Part shown: positions 1 through 7,608 of the stretch, in pieces
Layout: every line of letters starts with the position of its first letter
Position numbering within the stretch: the stretch's first letter is position 1
Assembly: GCA_963666805.2 (NCBI GenBank)
Contig: CAXXWR010000006.1
Coordinates: 992,001-1,056,000, forward strand
DNA: 64,000 bases
Direction of reading: 5' to 3'
From: Fusibacter sp963666805
GTDB taxonomy: Bacteria > Bacillota > Clostridia > Peptostreptococcales > Acidaminobacteraceae
Notes under the pieces: generated by a model
What the model saw: the letters and a program-made list of their open reading frames with translations, nothing else
Told to the model about the DNA's origin: nothing
Database searches by the model: none
Program-made: the position numbers and the translations under genes

Positions 1-19
1 ATAATGAGGAGGATTAAAA

Positions 20-910
20 ATGAAAAAAATAATGTCGGTAGTGATGATTATGATGTTGGTATTGGTGCTTGCAGCATGTGGGGCAAACACATCCGCGACT
101 AATGATACAGACAACAATGATTCAGCCAATAATGAAGTGACATCAGGAGATGATAATGACGCCAATGGAGATTCTGATTCAGAACAAGATGATACGCAGG
201 AAGCTCAAGCACTTTTAGACCAAATTAAAACAGATGGTGTCCTTAAAATTGGTACAGAAGGGACTTATGCACCCTTTACTTTCCACAACGAAGAAGGCGA
301 ATTGACAGGATTTGATGTAGATGTAGCGAGAGAAGTGGCATCGAGACTCGATCTTGAAGCCCAATTTGTTGAAACCAAATGGGATGGAATGTTTGCAGGT
401 TTAGATGCCAAACGTTTTGATATGGTAGCGAATGAAGTGGGAATTAGAGATGATCGTAAAGAAAAATATGATTTTTCAGATCCTTATATTCAATCTAAAG
501 CAGTACTTATTGTTAATGCAGATGATGACAGTATTCAATCGTTTGAAGATTTAAAAGGGAAAAATGCTGGACAATCATTAACCAGTAATTATGGAGACTT
601 AGCAAGAAGTTATGGTGCGGAAATTGTTGCAGTAGATGGGTTTAATCAATCCGTTGACTTACTTTTATCAGGTAGAATTGATGGAACTATTAATGACAGT
701 TTATCTTACTATGATTTTGTTAAACAAAGACCTGATGTAGCACTTAAAATTGCAGATTCAGCAGACAATTCAGCTCAAAGTGGCTTTATGTTTAGAAAAG
801 GAAATGAAGCACTCGTTGATGCGGTTAATGGTGCTTTGAAAGCAATGATAGAAGATGGTACTTACAGTGAAATATCACAAAAATGGTTTGGTGAGGATGT
901 GCTTAACTAA
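20..910 (+). CDS. tcyA: Cystine ABC transporter substrate-binding lipoprotein
   Basis: This is the extracellular solute receptor of a polar amino-acid ABC importer, probably for L-cystine. A signal peptide ends in a lipobox (LAAC, lipidated Cys at about residue 20). An Asp/Asn/Ser-rich linker (about 22-60) follows, then an SBP_bac_3 domain. The segments GTEGTYAPFTF, WDGMFAGL and KRFDMVANEVG closely match the Bacillus TcyA/TcyJ family, which supports cystine over other amino acids. The C-terminus ends in the family-typical KWFGEDV. A strong AGGAGGA ribosome binding site precedes the ATG. Its stop overlaps the start of the permease gene, so translation is coupled. The promoter probably lies before the window. 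Substrate is inferred from family likeness. Confidence 0.88.
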   Translation: MKKIMSVVMIMMLVLVLAACGANTSATNDTDNNDSANNEVTSGDDNDANGDSDSEQDDTQEAQALLDQIKTDGVLKIGTEGTYAPFTFHNEEGELTGFDVDVAREVASRLDLEAQFVETKWDGMFAGLDAKRFDMVANEVGIRDDRKEKYDFSDPYIQSKAVLIVNADDDSIQSFEDLKGKNAGQSLTSNYGDLARSYGAEIVAVDGFNQSVDLLLSGRIDGTINDSLSYYDFVKQRPDVALKIADSADNSAQSGFMFRKGNEALVDAVNGALKAMIEDGTYSEISQKWFGEDVLN

Positions 911-1584
911 TGGATAGTCGAATTATAGAGATATTGGTCAGTTCATTTTGGCCAATGCTAAAAGCGGGATTGAAATTTTCAATCCCGCTCACTTTAATCA
1001 CATTTACCCTAGGCTTAATCTTAGCCTTTATCGTGGCAATGACCCGCCTGTATGGGAATAAGTTTTTTGCTAGAATAGCCCAAGTTTATGTATGGATATT
1101 TAGAGGGACGCCCCTCTTGGTTCAGCTCTTTATTATCTTTTATGGGTTGCCAAGTGCAGGGTTGACTATAGGTAATTTCACCTCAGCAGCAATTGGCTTT
1201 ACATTAAATGTAGGGGCTTATGCCTCTGAAACCTTAAGAGGTGCCATCCTAGGTGTGCCAAAGGGGCAATGGGAAGCTGCAAAATCATTAGGGTTTTCAT
1301 TTTGGAAGTCTTTCTTCAGAATTATATTCCCGCAAGCGATGCGAACCGCTATACCGCCACTTTCTAATACTTTTATCTCCTTGGTAAAAGATACGTCATT
1401 GGCCGCATCTATTACAGTAACAGAACTTTTTCAGGTGGCACAGCAGATTACGGCGAGAACATATGAACCTTTATGGCTCTATATTGAAGCGGCCTTTATA
1501 TATTTGATGATTAGTACTTTATTAACTTATATACAACAACGAGTAGAGGTCAGACTCAATCGACCTTATGGGAGTGAAACGTAA
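910..1584 (+). CDS. tcyB: Cystine ABC transporter permease
   Basis: This is the membrane-spanning subunit of the importer, of the HisM/GlnP type (224 aa, usual length). Several hydrophobic segments are visible. The cytoplasmic EAA loop lies at about residues 115-145 (GQWEAAKSLGFSFWKSFFRIIFPQA), which docks to the ATPase. Other typical features are the RGTPLLVQLF motif near residue 65 and SLVKDTSLAASI near residue 160. It overlaps the genes on both sides by single start/stop junctions (TAATG), so the three transporter genes form one translational unit. No oddities were seen. Confidence 0.9.
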   Translation: MDSRIIEILVSSFWPMLKAGLKFSIPLTLITFTLGLILAFIVAMTRLYGNKFFARIAQVYVWIFRGTPLLVQLFIIFYGLPSAGLTIGNFTSAAIGFTLNVGAYASETLRGAILGVPKGQWEAAKSLGFSFWKSFFRIIFPQAMRTAIPPLSNTFISLVKDTSLAASITVTELFQVAQQITARTYEPLWLYIEAAFIYLMISTLLTYIQQRVEVRLNRPYGSET

Positions 1585-2324
1585 TGGATAAATTTATTGA
1601 AATAGAATCACTGGTTAAAAAGTTTGGAGATCAACTCATTTTAGACCATATGCATTTAAATATAGATAAAGGTGAGGTTGTGAGTATTATTGGACCAAGT
1701 GGTTCGGGAAAGAGCACCTTGCTTAGGATTTTGGGTGGCCTAGAAACGATCACAGAGGGTCGGGCTGAAATTGACAAGCAGATTGTAGGAAAAGACAGAT
1801 TAAAAGGTGTTGGAATGGTATTTCAAAATTTTAATCTTTTCCCCCATTTAACAGTACTTGAAAACATTACGACGGCACCGATCCATGTAGCGAAACAGTC
1901 TAAGAAAGAGGCAGAGAAAAATGCCCTACGGTTACTCGAAAAAGTAGGACTTGCCCATAAAGTGGATCAGTATCCGAGCCAACTTTCAGGGGGACAACAA
2001 CAACGTGTTGCCATAGCAAGGGCACTTGCCATGAATCCTAAAGTGATGCTTTTTGATGAACCTACCTCTGCCCTCGACCCTGAACTTGTAGGTGAGGTTT
2101 TAGGCGTTATGCGCTTGCTTGCTCAAGAAGGACTTACTATGATTGTGGTTACTCATGAGATGCGTTTTGCAAAAGAAGCATCTGATCGTGTTATTTTTAT
2201 TGATGAAGGTCGTATTGTTGCAGATGATAAACCAGACGTAATCTTTGGACCTCAAAAAAATCCTAGATTGACTGCTTTCTTAAGACATCTTGAGAATGAA
2301 ACATTGACAAAAAACGAGGGATAA
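1584..2324 (+). CDS. tcyC: Cystine ABC transporter ATP-binding protein
   Basis: This is the nucleotide-binding subunit that powers amino-acid uptake. Walker A is GPSGSGKS at residues 37-44. The Q-loop is in MVFQNFNLFPH, the ABC signature is LSGGQQQR, Walker B is VMLFDEPTSALDP, and the switch His is in VVTHEM. At 246 aa it has the usual length for the GlnQ/TcyC class. It follows the permease without a gap. A 46-base gap without a terminator separates it from the Rrf2 regulator downstream, so the regulator may be co-transcribed. Confidence 0.92.
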   Translation: MDKFIEIESLVKKFGDQLILDHMHLNIDKGEVVSIIGPSGSGKSTLLRILGGLETITEGRAEIDKQIVGKDRLKGVGMVFQNFNLFPHLTVLENITTAPIHVAKQSKKEAEKNALRLLEKVGLAHKVDQYPSQLSGGQQQRVAIARALAMNPKVMLFDEPTSALDPELVGEVLGVMRLLAQEGLTMIVVTHEMRFAKEASDRVIFIDEGRIVADDKPDVIFGPQKNPRLTAFLRHLENETLTKNEG

Positions 2325-2370
2325 CATATAGTTGAAAATGGATGAATCATAGGTTTTGAAGGAGTGAATA

Positions 2371-2820
2371 ATGAAAGTATCCAGTAAAAGCAGATATGGC
2401 ATTAGGGCGCTAATTGACCTTGGTATCAATGCAAAAGAAGAACAAATTGCACTGGCTGAAGTGGCAGAGAGACAGAACATTTCAATACAATACTTAGAGC
2501 AAGTTTTTTCGGCACTCAGAAAAGCAGGATTAATTAAAAGTATTAAAGGGGCTAAAGGGGGATATTTTTTGGGGAAAAAACCAGAACATATGACCCTTTA
2601 TGAAGTGATAAAAACACTGGATGGTAATATTGCCATTATGGATTTGGTTCAAAGTGAACCACTTGAAAAGGGTCAATATGTAGAAGCGGCAGTAAGAGAA
2701 AGTGTCTGGAAGCCATTGGACGAGCTTACAGAACATTTTTTAAAGTCGATTACGATTAAAGACCTCATGCAAAAATCAAAAGAAAAGAAGACTTCAGCCT
2801 GCGATATGTACTACATATAG
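2371..2820 (+). CDS. cymR: Rrf2-family regulator, CymR-like
   Basis: This small winged-helix repressor (149 aa) probably controls cysteine and sulfur metabolism. The N-terminal DNA-binding domain (about 1-80) has the Rrf2 signature: YLEQVFSALRKAGLIKSIKGAKGGY. The three clustered cysteines that bind the [2Fe-2S] cluster in IscR/NsrR are absent; only one Cys is present, near the C-terminus. The extreme C-terminus, MYYI, resembles the MFYI end of Bacillus CymR. CymR is known to act with O-acetylserine lyase (CysK) to repress cystine uptake and cysteine synthesis. Here it lies next to a cystine importer, and cysK-cysE are in the same window, which supports this role. Direct binding sites were not identified. 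Confidence 0.78.
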   Translation: MKVSSKSRYGIRALIDLGINAKEEQIALAEVAERQNISIQYLEQVFSALRKAGLIKSIKGAKGGYFLGKKPEHMTLYEVIKTLDGNIAIMDLVQSEPLEKGQYVEAAVRESVWKPLDELTEHFLKSITIKDLMQKSKEKKTSACDMYYI

Positions 2821-2860
2821 CAAAGTGACTGCAAAACTTAATCAAGTCAATTTGACCTGA

Positions 2861-2890
2861 GACCCTAGCGAAAGTGCTGGGGTCTTTTTT
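2861..2890 (+). terminator. Terminator of the tcyABC-cymR operon
   Basis: A 9-bp stem (GACCCTAGC with GCTGGGGTC, one U-G pair), a 6-base loop and six T residues follow the cymR stop. It isolates the importer operon from the strong promoter that starts 24 bases further on. Confidence 0.9.
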
Positions 2891-2913
2891 AGAAAAGATA
2901 ATCTTAAAAGGAT

Positions 2914-2942
2914 TTGACAGGCGTTTTAATAAAGCGTAAAAT
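2914..2942 (+). promoter_or_regulatory. Strong sigma-A promoter of the leader-peptide transcript
   Basis: A perfect -35 (TTGACA, 2914-2919), a 17-base spacer and TAAAAT (2937-2942) are present. Transcription should begin near 2949, about 18 bases before the leader ORF and about 400 bases before the MutS2-like gene. It is one of the best promoter matches in the window. Confidence 0.88.
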
Positions 2943-2966
2943 AAAGAAAAAATGATGGAGGTATTT

Positions 2967-3005
2967 ATGTTAAGCATTGTGATAGTGGAGAATTTTGCAA
3001 ATTAA
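2967..3005 (+). CDS. Putative macrolide-sensing leader peptide (12 aa)
   Basis: A short ORF, MLSIVIVENFAN, is preceded by GGAGG at 2957-2961 with 5-base spacing and lies just after a strong promoter. Known class II macrolide stalling peptides carry IAVVE (ErmA leader 1 begins MCTSIAVVE), and ErmC leader has SIFVIS. The run S-I-V-I-V-E here resembles both; stalling would be expected at Val7 with the Glu8 codon in the A site. Leader bases 2981-2985 and 2997-3006 can pair with 3031-3043, so a stalled ribosome would alter folding ahead of the two terminators. The reading frame, ribosome binding site and hairpins are seen. Antibiotic stalling is inferred from the motif. Confidence 0.7.
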   Translation: MLSIVIVENFAN

Positions 3006-3056
3006 ATATTGCAGAGGACGTTTTATAGAGTTTTAATGCTATCTTTCTGTCCTTAT

Positions 3057-3076
3057 GTTAGCAGTGATATGCTGAC
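3057..3076 (+). promoter_or_regulatory. Leader RNA hairpin between leader ORF and terminators
   Basis: GTTAGCA (3057-3063) and TGCTGAC (3070-3076) form a 7-bp stem (one G-U pair) with a 6-base loop and no T-run. It lies in the untranslated leader between the leader ORF and terminator 1. It could be a folding partner in the attenuation switch. Confidence 0.5.
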
Positions 3077-3128
3077 TTTTCTACCATACGTGTGCTTAAT
3101 ATAATCATATCTACTTTTAGGATTGAGG

Positions 3129-3154
3129 CATGACTTTATTGGTCATGTTTTTTT
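3129..3154 (+). terminator. Leader terminator 1 (attenuator)
   Basis: CATGAC (3129-3134) pairs with GTCATG (3142-3147), followed by seven T residues. It lies inside the transcript that begins near 2949 and ahead of the MutS2-like gene. Without antitermination it would release a roughly 200-base RNA. Confidence 0.78.
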
Positions 3155-3217
3155 GTTCCATTTTTTTGACGTCCTAAAAATGATAGCGACTTACTCGGTT
3201 GAACTTATTCAATGACA

Positions 3218-3262
3218 GACTAGGGAATATTATGCTTTTGCAGGTATTCTCTAGTCTTTTTT
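3218..3262 (+). terminator. Leader terminator 2 (attenuator)
   Basis: A 12-bp stem joins 3218-3229 and 3245-3256, with a 15-base loop and six T residues. It is stronger than terminator 1 and stands about 90 bases before the MutS2-like start codon. I see no good promoter between it and that gene: the best candidate is TTGAAA with a 19-base spacer to CATAAC. Expression therefore seems to need read-through of both hairpins. Confidence 0.85.
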
Positions 3263-3353
3263 GTTTGCTTAAGTCATTTATGTAGAGACTTGAAAGATAA
3301 GCTGATAGTAACAACATAACAAGAAATGAGACTTTTTTAGGAGTGAAAAAATA

Positions 3354-5291
3354 ATGAATATTGATAAAGTAATTGAATTGGATTTGATTAAAGAAAAATG
3401 GGCGTCATTGGCGATGACCCAATTTGCTAAAGATAAAATAAAGGACATGAAGCCTTTTATGTCTGAAAATGACTTGCGCAAAAGCATGCGAGAGACCAGT
3501 GAAGGGCGATTAATGATTGAACAATGTGGCACGCCGCCTCTTGTCAGCATGGAGGGAGTCGAGGATTTATTTATCATGGCTCAAAAAGGGGCTTGCCTAA
3601 CCGTGGCCCAATTAGAGAGTGTAGAAATATCACTTGTAGCGATTAAACGGTTAAAAAAATATCTTGAACGCGGTAAAGACTTTAATTTTTCATTAGCCTA
3701 TGACGGTGAAATGTTAGAGAGCCTAGGAGAGATTAGAGAAGCAATAGTTACCCAAATTAGAAATGGTGCAGTTGATGACCGTGCAACGCCTTTACTCTTT
3801 GATATAAGAAATGACATCAGGAAAATGGAAGATAAGATCAAATCGAAAATAGAGGGGATTTTGTCTTCAAACCAAGCGTATATGACCGACCAGTTTACAA
3901 CCCTTAGAAATGGTAGATGGTGTCTTCCTGTCAGAAAAGAATATAGGAATAAAATCAAGGGCAGTTTGGTCGATAAATCTTCATCAGGAAATACCCTATT
4001 TATAGAACCCGCTGCCATTTCCAAATATTATGAACAATTGCAAGGTCTCCAAATTGATGAAGAAAATGAACTATACCGGATTCTTTACACCCTCTCTGAT
4101 TTAGTGGCAGGAAAGGCAGAGCAGATGTTTCAAAACCTAAAGGTTATTGAAAGGATGGATTATGTTTTTTCTAAAGGCAAACTCAGTATAGATATGGAGG
4201 GCGTTGAACCCCAAATAAACACTAACCGTGTCATTGAAATTGTTGAGGGAAGGCACCCTTTGATGGCAAAAGAGTCATGTGTGCCTATTGAGTTTTCTAT
4301 CGGGGGTGAGCATCGAGGCGTGATTATTACAGGTCCTAATATGGGTGGCAAGACAGTGACAATCAAGACCGTTGCCCTGAATTGCCTGATGGCTCAGTAT
4401 GGTTTACACGTCACTTGCCAAAGTGCCAATTTGTGCATGAATACTAACTACCTATGTGATATTGGTGATGGTCAAAATCTGGCAGAAAATTTGTCTACTT
4501 TTTCAGCACATATTGAAAATGTGATGGAGATTTTGAGTGAATTGACGAGCGAAAGTCTTGTAATCATGGATGAACTGGGATCTGGAACAGATCCGACGGA
4601 AGGGATGGGGATTGCCATTGCTATTCTTGAGGCTTTAAGAAAAAGCAATTGTCTTTTTCTTGTAACTACCCATTATCCAGAAGTTAAACAATATGCAGAT
4701 CAAACTGAAGGCGTGGTTAATGCCAGTATGGCCTTTGATAGGGAAAGCCTTAAACCACTCTTTAAAATAATGATTGGAGAATCGGGAGACAGTTGTGCCT
4801 TTTATGTGGCAAGTCGATTAGGCATGTCTGATGAGATGTTAAAAACAGCGATTAAGGCTTCTTTTGGTAAGGTTGATATAGACCAATACTCATTTTTGGG
4901 AGAGAAGATACCACCTGCAGATCAATTATCAGAAAAAGCAGGTACTTCCCTGTCAAAGCCTAAGCCTAAAATTCAAAAAAACAAAAAAAACACACAAAAG
5001 AGTGAATGGTTAAGCCAGCAATTTAAAATTGGGGATAGCGTTCTGGTCCTTCCAGACCAAAAAATCGGCATCGTCTGTGAACCTATTAATCGCAAAGGGG
5101 TATTAAGAGTTCAAATGAGAGATAAAAAGATTTGGATTAATCATAAGCGGGTCAAGCTCAAAGTGTCAGCATCGGAATTATATCCTGATGACTATGATTT
5201 CTCCATTGTTTTTGATTCTATTGAAGAACGTAAATATAGACATAAGACCAATCGTAAGTTTACTGGTGAAATATTGACCCATGACGAATAA
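3354..5291 (+). CDS. MutS2 paralogue lacking the Smr domain; putative ribosome-rescue ATPase
   Basis: A 645-aa MutS2-family protein. The N-terminal core and clamp regions include NGRWCLPVRKEYRNKIKG and the SGNTLFIEP motif. The ATPase has Walker A GPNMGGKT (about 327-334) and Walker B VIMDELGSGTDPTEG (about 403-417). A Lys-rich linker leads to a KOW-like domain (about 559-605), and the protein stops near the point where canonical MutS2 (about 785 aa) continues into its Smr domain. Canonical MutS2 recognises and splits collided ribosomes in Bacillus, so this form may do the same without RNA cleavage. The gene sits behind a leader peptide and two attenuators, unlike a housekeeping repair gene. 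The start follows TTAGGAG. A DNA-related role cannot be excluded. Confidence 0.8.
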   Translation: MNIDKVIELDLIKEKWASLAMTQFAKDKIKDMKPFMSENDLRKSMRETSEGRLMIEQCGTPPLVSMEGVEDLFIMAQKGACLTVAQLESVEISLVAIKRLKKYLERGKDFNFSLAYDGEMLESLGEIREAIVTQIRNGAVDDRATPLLFDIRNDIRKMEDKIKSKIEGILSSNQAYMTDQFTTLRNGRWCLPVRKEYRNKIKGSLVDKSSSGNTLFIEPAAISKYYEQLQGLQIDEENELYRILYTLSDLVAGKAEQMFQNLKVIERMDYVFSKGKLSIDMEGVEPQINTNRVIEIVEGRHPLMAKESCVPIEFSIGGEHRGVIITGPNMGGKTVTIKTVALNCLMAQYGLHVTCQSANLCMNTNYLCDIGDGQNLAENLSTFSAHIENVMEILSELTSESLVIMDELGSGTDPTEGMGIAIAILEALRKSNCLFLVTTHYPEVKQYADQTEGVVNASMAFDRESLKPLFKIMIGESGDSCAFYVASRLGMSDEMLKTAIKASFGKVDIDQYSFLGEKIPPADQLSEKAGTSLSKPKPKIQKNKKNTQKSEWLSQQFKIGDSVLVLPDQKIGIVCEPINRKGVLRVQMRDKKIWINHKRVKLKVSASELYPDDYDFSIVFDSIEERKYRHKTNRKFTGEILTHDE

Positions 5292-5310
5292 AATAAAGGC
5301 GTGGTATAAT
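5281..5310 (+). promoter_or_regulatory. Possible promoter for the PfkB kinase-regulator pair
   Basis: A perfect -10 TATAAT (5305-5310) lies 18 bases after ATGACG, a 4/6 match to the -35, overlapping the end of the MutS2-like gene. It would allow expression of the kinase and regulator independently of the attenuated transcript. The moderate -35 match makes this tentative. Confidence 0.5.
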
Positions 5311-5334
5311 GAAATCATATTAGGGGGATAAGTG

Positions 5335-6231
5335 ATGAAGGTATTAAATTACGGATCATTAAATATTGATAATATCTATTATGTAGAGTCTTTGGTTGAA
5401 AATGGGTCAGCTCAAGTATCTACAAAATTTGAAGTGACCGCCGGAGGCAAAGGCTTGAATCAAAGTCTAGCCATTCGCAAAGCAGGCTTTAAAGAGATAT
5501 ACCACGCTGGCAACATAGGTAGAAATGGAGATTTTTTAAAATATACGTTGTTAGAACATGATATTCATATAGATTACATCACGCGTAGTAATTATGAAAC
5601 GGGACATGCGATTGTCCAGTTGGCAGAAGTGGATCATACGATTATTGTCTATCCGGGGAGTAATGAACACAACGATAAAGACATGATTGATATGACTTTG
5701 GAACAGTTTGATTCAGGGGATATTCTATTGGTACAAAATGAAATAAATAATGTGGACTATTTGATTCAAAAAGGTTATGAAAAGGGGTTAAAGGTCTTCT
5801 TCAACCCATCCCCTATTAGCAGTTGGGTTAAAGACTATCCGCTTCATTGTTTGGACACGATTATATTAAATGAGAATGAATACAGTCGTCTATTTGACCA
5901 TAAACCGGCAGATGAGGTAGTGAAAGCCTATGGGATGAATCTCTTGCTAACCCAGAAGCGTTTAGGAGGCGATTATTTTGGTCTGGATGGCAGCGTCATT
6001 CATTATGATGGCATCTCAGTAAAATCAGTTGATACAACCGCTGTTGGCGACGTCTTTGTTGGCTTTTTTACGGCTTTTATTGCTAAAGAGTATTCTGTTA
6101 GAGAAGCCCTTAACATCAGTGCTAAGGCAGCTGCCTATTCTACATTGATTTCAGGATCAACAGGGTCGATTCCTTCTTTGAGAGACGTGGTCTCTTATTT
6201 TGGAAAGGAGGGGGTTAACCGTGAATCATGA
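5335..6231 (+). CDS. PfkB-family (ribokinase-like) sugar kinase
   Basis: A 298-aa cytoplasmic kinase of the ribokinase/PfkB fold that phosphorylates a sugar or nucleoside with ATP. The N-terminal di-glycine motif GGKGLNQS lies at about 37-44. The C-terminal signature reads DTTAVGDVFVGF rather than the usual DTTGAGD; the catalytic Asp is kept but the anion-hole Gly-Ala is changed. The ATG at 5335 is preferred over the GTG at 5332 because it has better spacing (7 bases) from GGGGG. It overlaps the regulator downstream by 11 bases. A second, more canonical ribokinase is encoded 1.4 kb downstream, so the two probably act on different substrates or steps. The exact substrate is unknown. Confidence 0.8.
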   Translation: MKVLNYGSLNIDNIYYVESLVENGSAQVSTKFEVTAGGKGLNQSLAIRKAGFKEIYHAGNIGRNGDFLKYTLLEHDIHIDYITRSNYETGHAIVQLAEVDHTIIVYPGSNEHNDKDMIDMTLEQFDSGDILLVQNEINNVDYLIQKGYEKGLKVFFNPSPISSWVKDYPLHCLDTIILNENEYSRLFDHKPADEVVKAYGMNLLLTQKRLGGDYFGLDGSVIHYDGISVKSVDTTAVGDVFVGFFTAFIAKEYSVREALNISAKAAAYSTLISGSTGSIPSLRDVVSYFGKEGVNRES

Positions 6232-7378
6232 GCGGTTTAATGGGAGCGCGAGTGGGCATGACGATTTAAGAAAAACGGCTTACCCATCTCAATATGGGAT
6301 TAATAAAAATCATGCCCATAATATTATTAGAAATGTTAATGAGATGATTTATGATGATATCTACATCTATAGTGCTGAAGGAGAACTTTTAGCAGCCAAT
6401 ACCAAGCAGCTTGATGACCAAGTCCTTGAGCTGGGCAAGAAGGTGGCTGAGCACCAAAGTATTTTAGTGGCAAATGTTTCGGATAAAAAATACAAGGCAA
6501 TCCTTAATCCAGTCTTTATCAGTGGGAATCTTGTAGCAATTATAGGTCTCGTAGGCGATTATGTCCGGATTACTCAATACAGTGAGTTGGTGGTTAAAAT
6601 TGTAGAAATCCTTCTCAGTGAATCTCAATACTATGTTGAAAAAATTAAGCGTGCTGAAGACAAACGTCAGATTCTCAGAATTCTTTTAGAAGAAGATTTT
6701 TCAAATTCTGAATCGGCTAAAGAAAAGCTAGAAAGGCTGCATTTAGACATTGATTCAGTCAAGGTCGCGGTGCTTTTTGATATTGAAAATGTTCAACTGG
6801 ATATGGCAATAGACAGTATTGAAAAACGGTTTGATCAGATGGTTTTTGTGACTGAATACGCTGGAAAAGTGGTTGTCTTATCAACTGAGAATAAAATTCA
6901 TAATATTAAATATGATTGTCAAAAAATCAGTCGACACTTAAAAGAAAAATACAGTGCAGAAGTAACGGTGGGGATTTCTAACGTAATCGACGATAAAAAC
7001 ACCATTCAAAATGCCTATTATCAGGCGGAAAAGACCTTGAGTTTTGGCTTAAACCAGTTTAGAAGAGGGATTTATATTTTTGAAGAACAGTCTTTGGAAT
7101 TGATTTTTGATGGAGTAGAACCTCAATTGTCGCATCAATTGATTAAAGAAGTACTAGGAAATTGTAGTCAAAAAGAAATAGAAGAAATAGACAGCCTCAT
7201 TAGGCTCTATATTGATGAGAATACGTCTCTTAAAGCGACAAGTGATAAGCTGTTTATTCATAAGAATACCTTGCAATATCGCTTGAATCGTATTGAGTCA
7301 TTGACCCACTGTAATCCCAGAAATACCAAAGATCTCATTAAACTTTATACCGCACTTAATCTATATCGAAATACTTAA
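6221..7378 (+). CDS. CdaR/PucR-family transcriptional activator
   Basis: A 385-aa regulator. The N-terminal region (about 20-140) resembles the sugar-diacid recognition domain of CdaR. The C-terminus carries the PucR-type helix-turn-helix with the typical stretch HKNTLQYRLNRIE. CdaR proteins are activators responding to glycerate or sugar diacids in known cases. The GTG at 6221 is chosen because AAGGAGGGGG lies 6 bases upstream; a longer frame would run into that site. It overlaps the PfkB kinase and stands just before the ribokinase operon. The paired inverted repeats upstream of that operon are good candidates for its binding sites. The effector is unknown. Confidence 0.78.
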   Translation: MNHERFNGSASGHDDLRKTAYPSQYGINKNHAHNIIRNVNEMIYDDIYIYSAEGELLAANTKQLDDQVLELGKKVAEHQSILVANVSDKKYKAILNPVFISGNLVAIIGLVGDYVRITQYSELVVKIVEILLSESQYYVEKIKRAEDKRQILRILLEEDFSNSESAKEKLERLHLDIDSVKVAVLFDIENVQLDMAIDSIEKRFDQMVFVTEYAGKVVVLSTENKIHNIKYDCQKISRHLKEKYSAEVTVGISNVIDDKNTIQNAYYQAEKTLSFGLNQFRRGIYIFEEQSLELIFDGVEPQLSHQLIKEVLGNCSQKEIEEIDSLIRLYIDENTSLKATSDKLFIHKNTLQYRLNRIESLTHCNPRNTKDLIKLYTALNLYRNT

Positions 7379-7402
7379 AAACGCCTAAAGGGCGTTTTTT
7401 TT
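7377..7402 (+). terminator. Terminator after the CdaR-like regulator
   Basis: AAAAACGCC pairs with GGCGTTTTT around a short loop, followed by more T residues. It separates the kinase-regulator transcript from the 7.6-17.8 kb operon. Confidence 0.85.
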
Positions 7403-7424
7403 ATTTGAATTTTATAGTTGAATA

Positions 7425-7490
7425 ACTAAAATATTTTTAGTATTTATAAAAAAATGCCGAAATGTTTTAACTAAAATACACATTTTAGTT
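7425..7490 (+). promoter_or_regulatory. Paired inverted-repeat operators upstream of the ribokinase operon
   Basis: Two related inverted repeats occur. One is ACTAAAA-3-TTTTAGT at 7425-7441. The other is AACTAAAAT-4-ATTTTAGTT at 7469-7490. Their centres are about 46 bases apart. Both lie upstream of the TTGACA promoter at 7515, the position expected for activator binding. The neighbouring CdaR-like activator is the obvious candidate; this is inference from position. Confidence 0.62.
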
Positions 7491-7514
7491 ATATAGAACA
7501 ATAAAATAACGTTT

Positions 7515-7543
7515 TTGACACGATTTATTAGTCTGTGTAACAT
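7515..7543 (+). promoter_or_regulatory. Promoter of the ribokinase-ABC-citDEF-like operon
   Basis: TTGACA (7515-7520), a 17-base spacer and TAACAT (7538-7543) are present. The start would be near 7550, giving a leader of about 60 bases to the ribokinase. I saw no strong terminator from there until 17.8 kb, so the genes from 7609 to 17767 may form one transcript. Confidence 0.72.
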
Positions 7544-7608
7544 TGATGTTTAAGAGATGTTCACATAAAATTAACTTATAATCAATGACGAAAGGCGAGA
7601 GATAAAAC

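Noticed and set aside
3056..3076. Short ORF MLAVIC in the MutS2 leader, which might be a second leader peptide.
   Set aside because: It has no ribosome binding site and coincides with a hairpin, so I prefer the structural reading.
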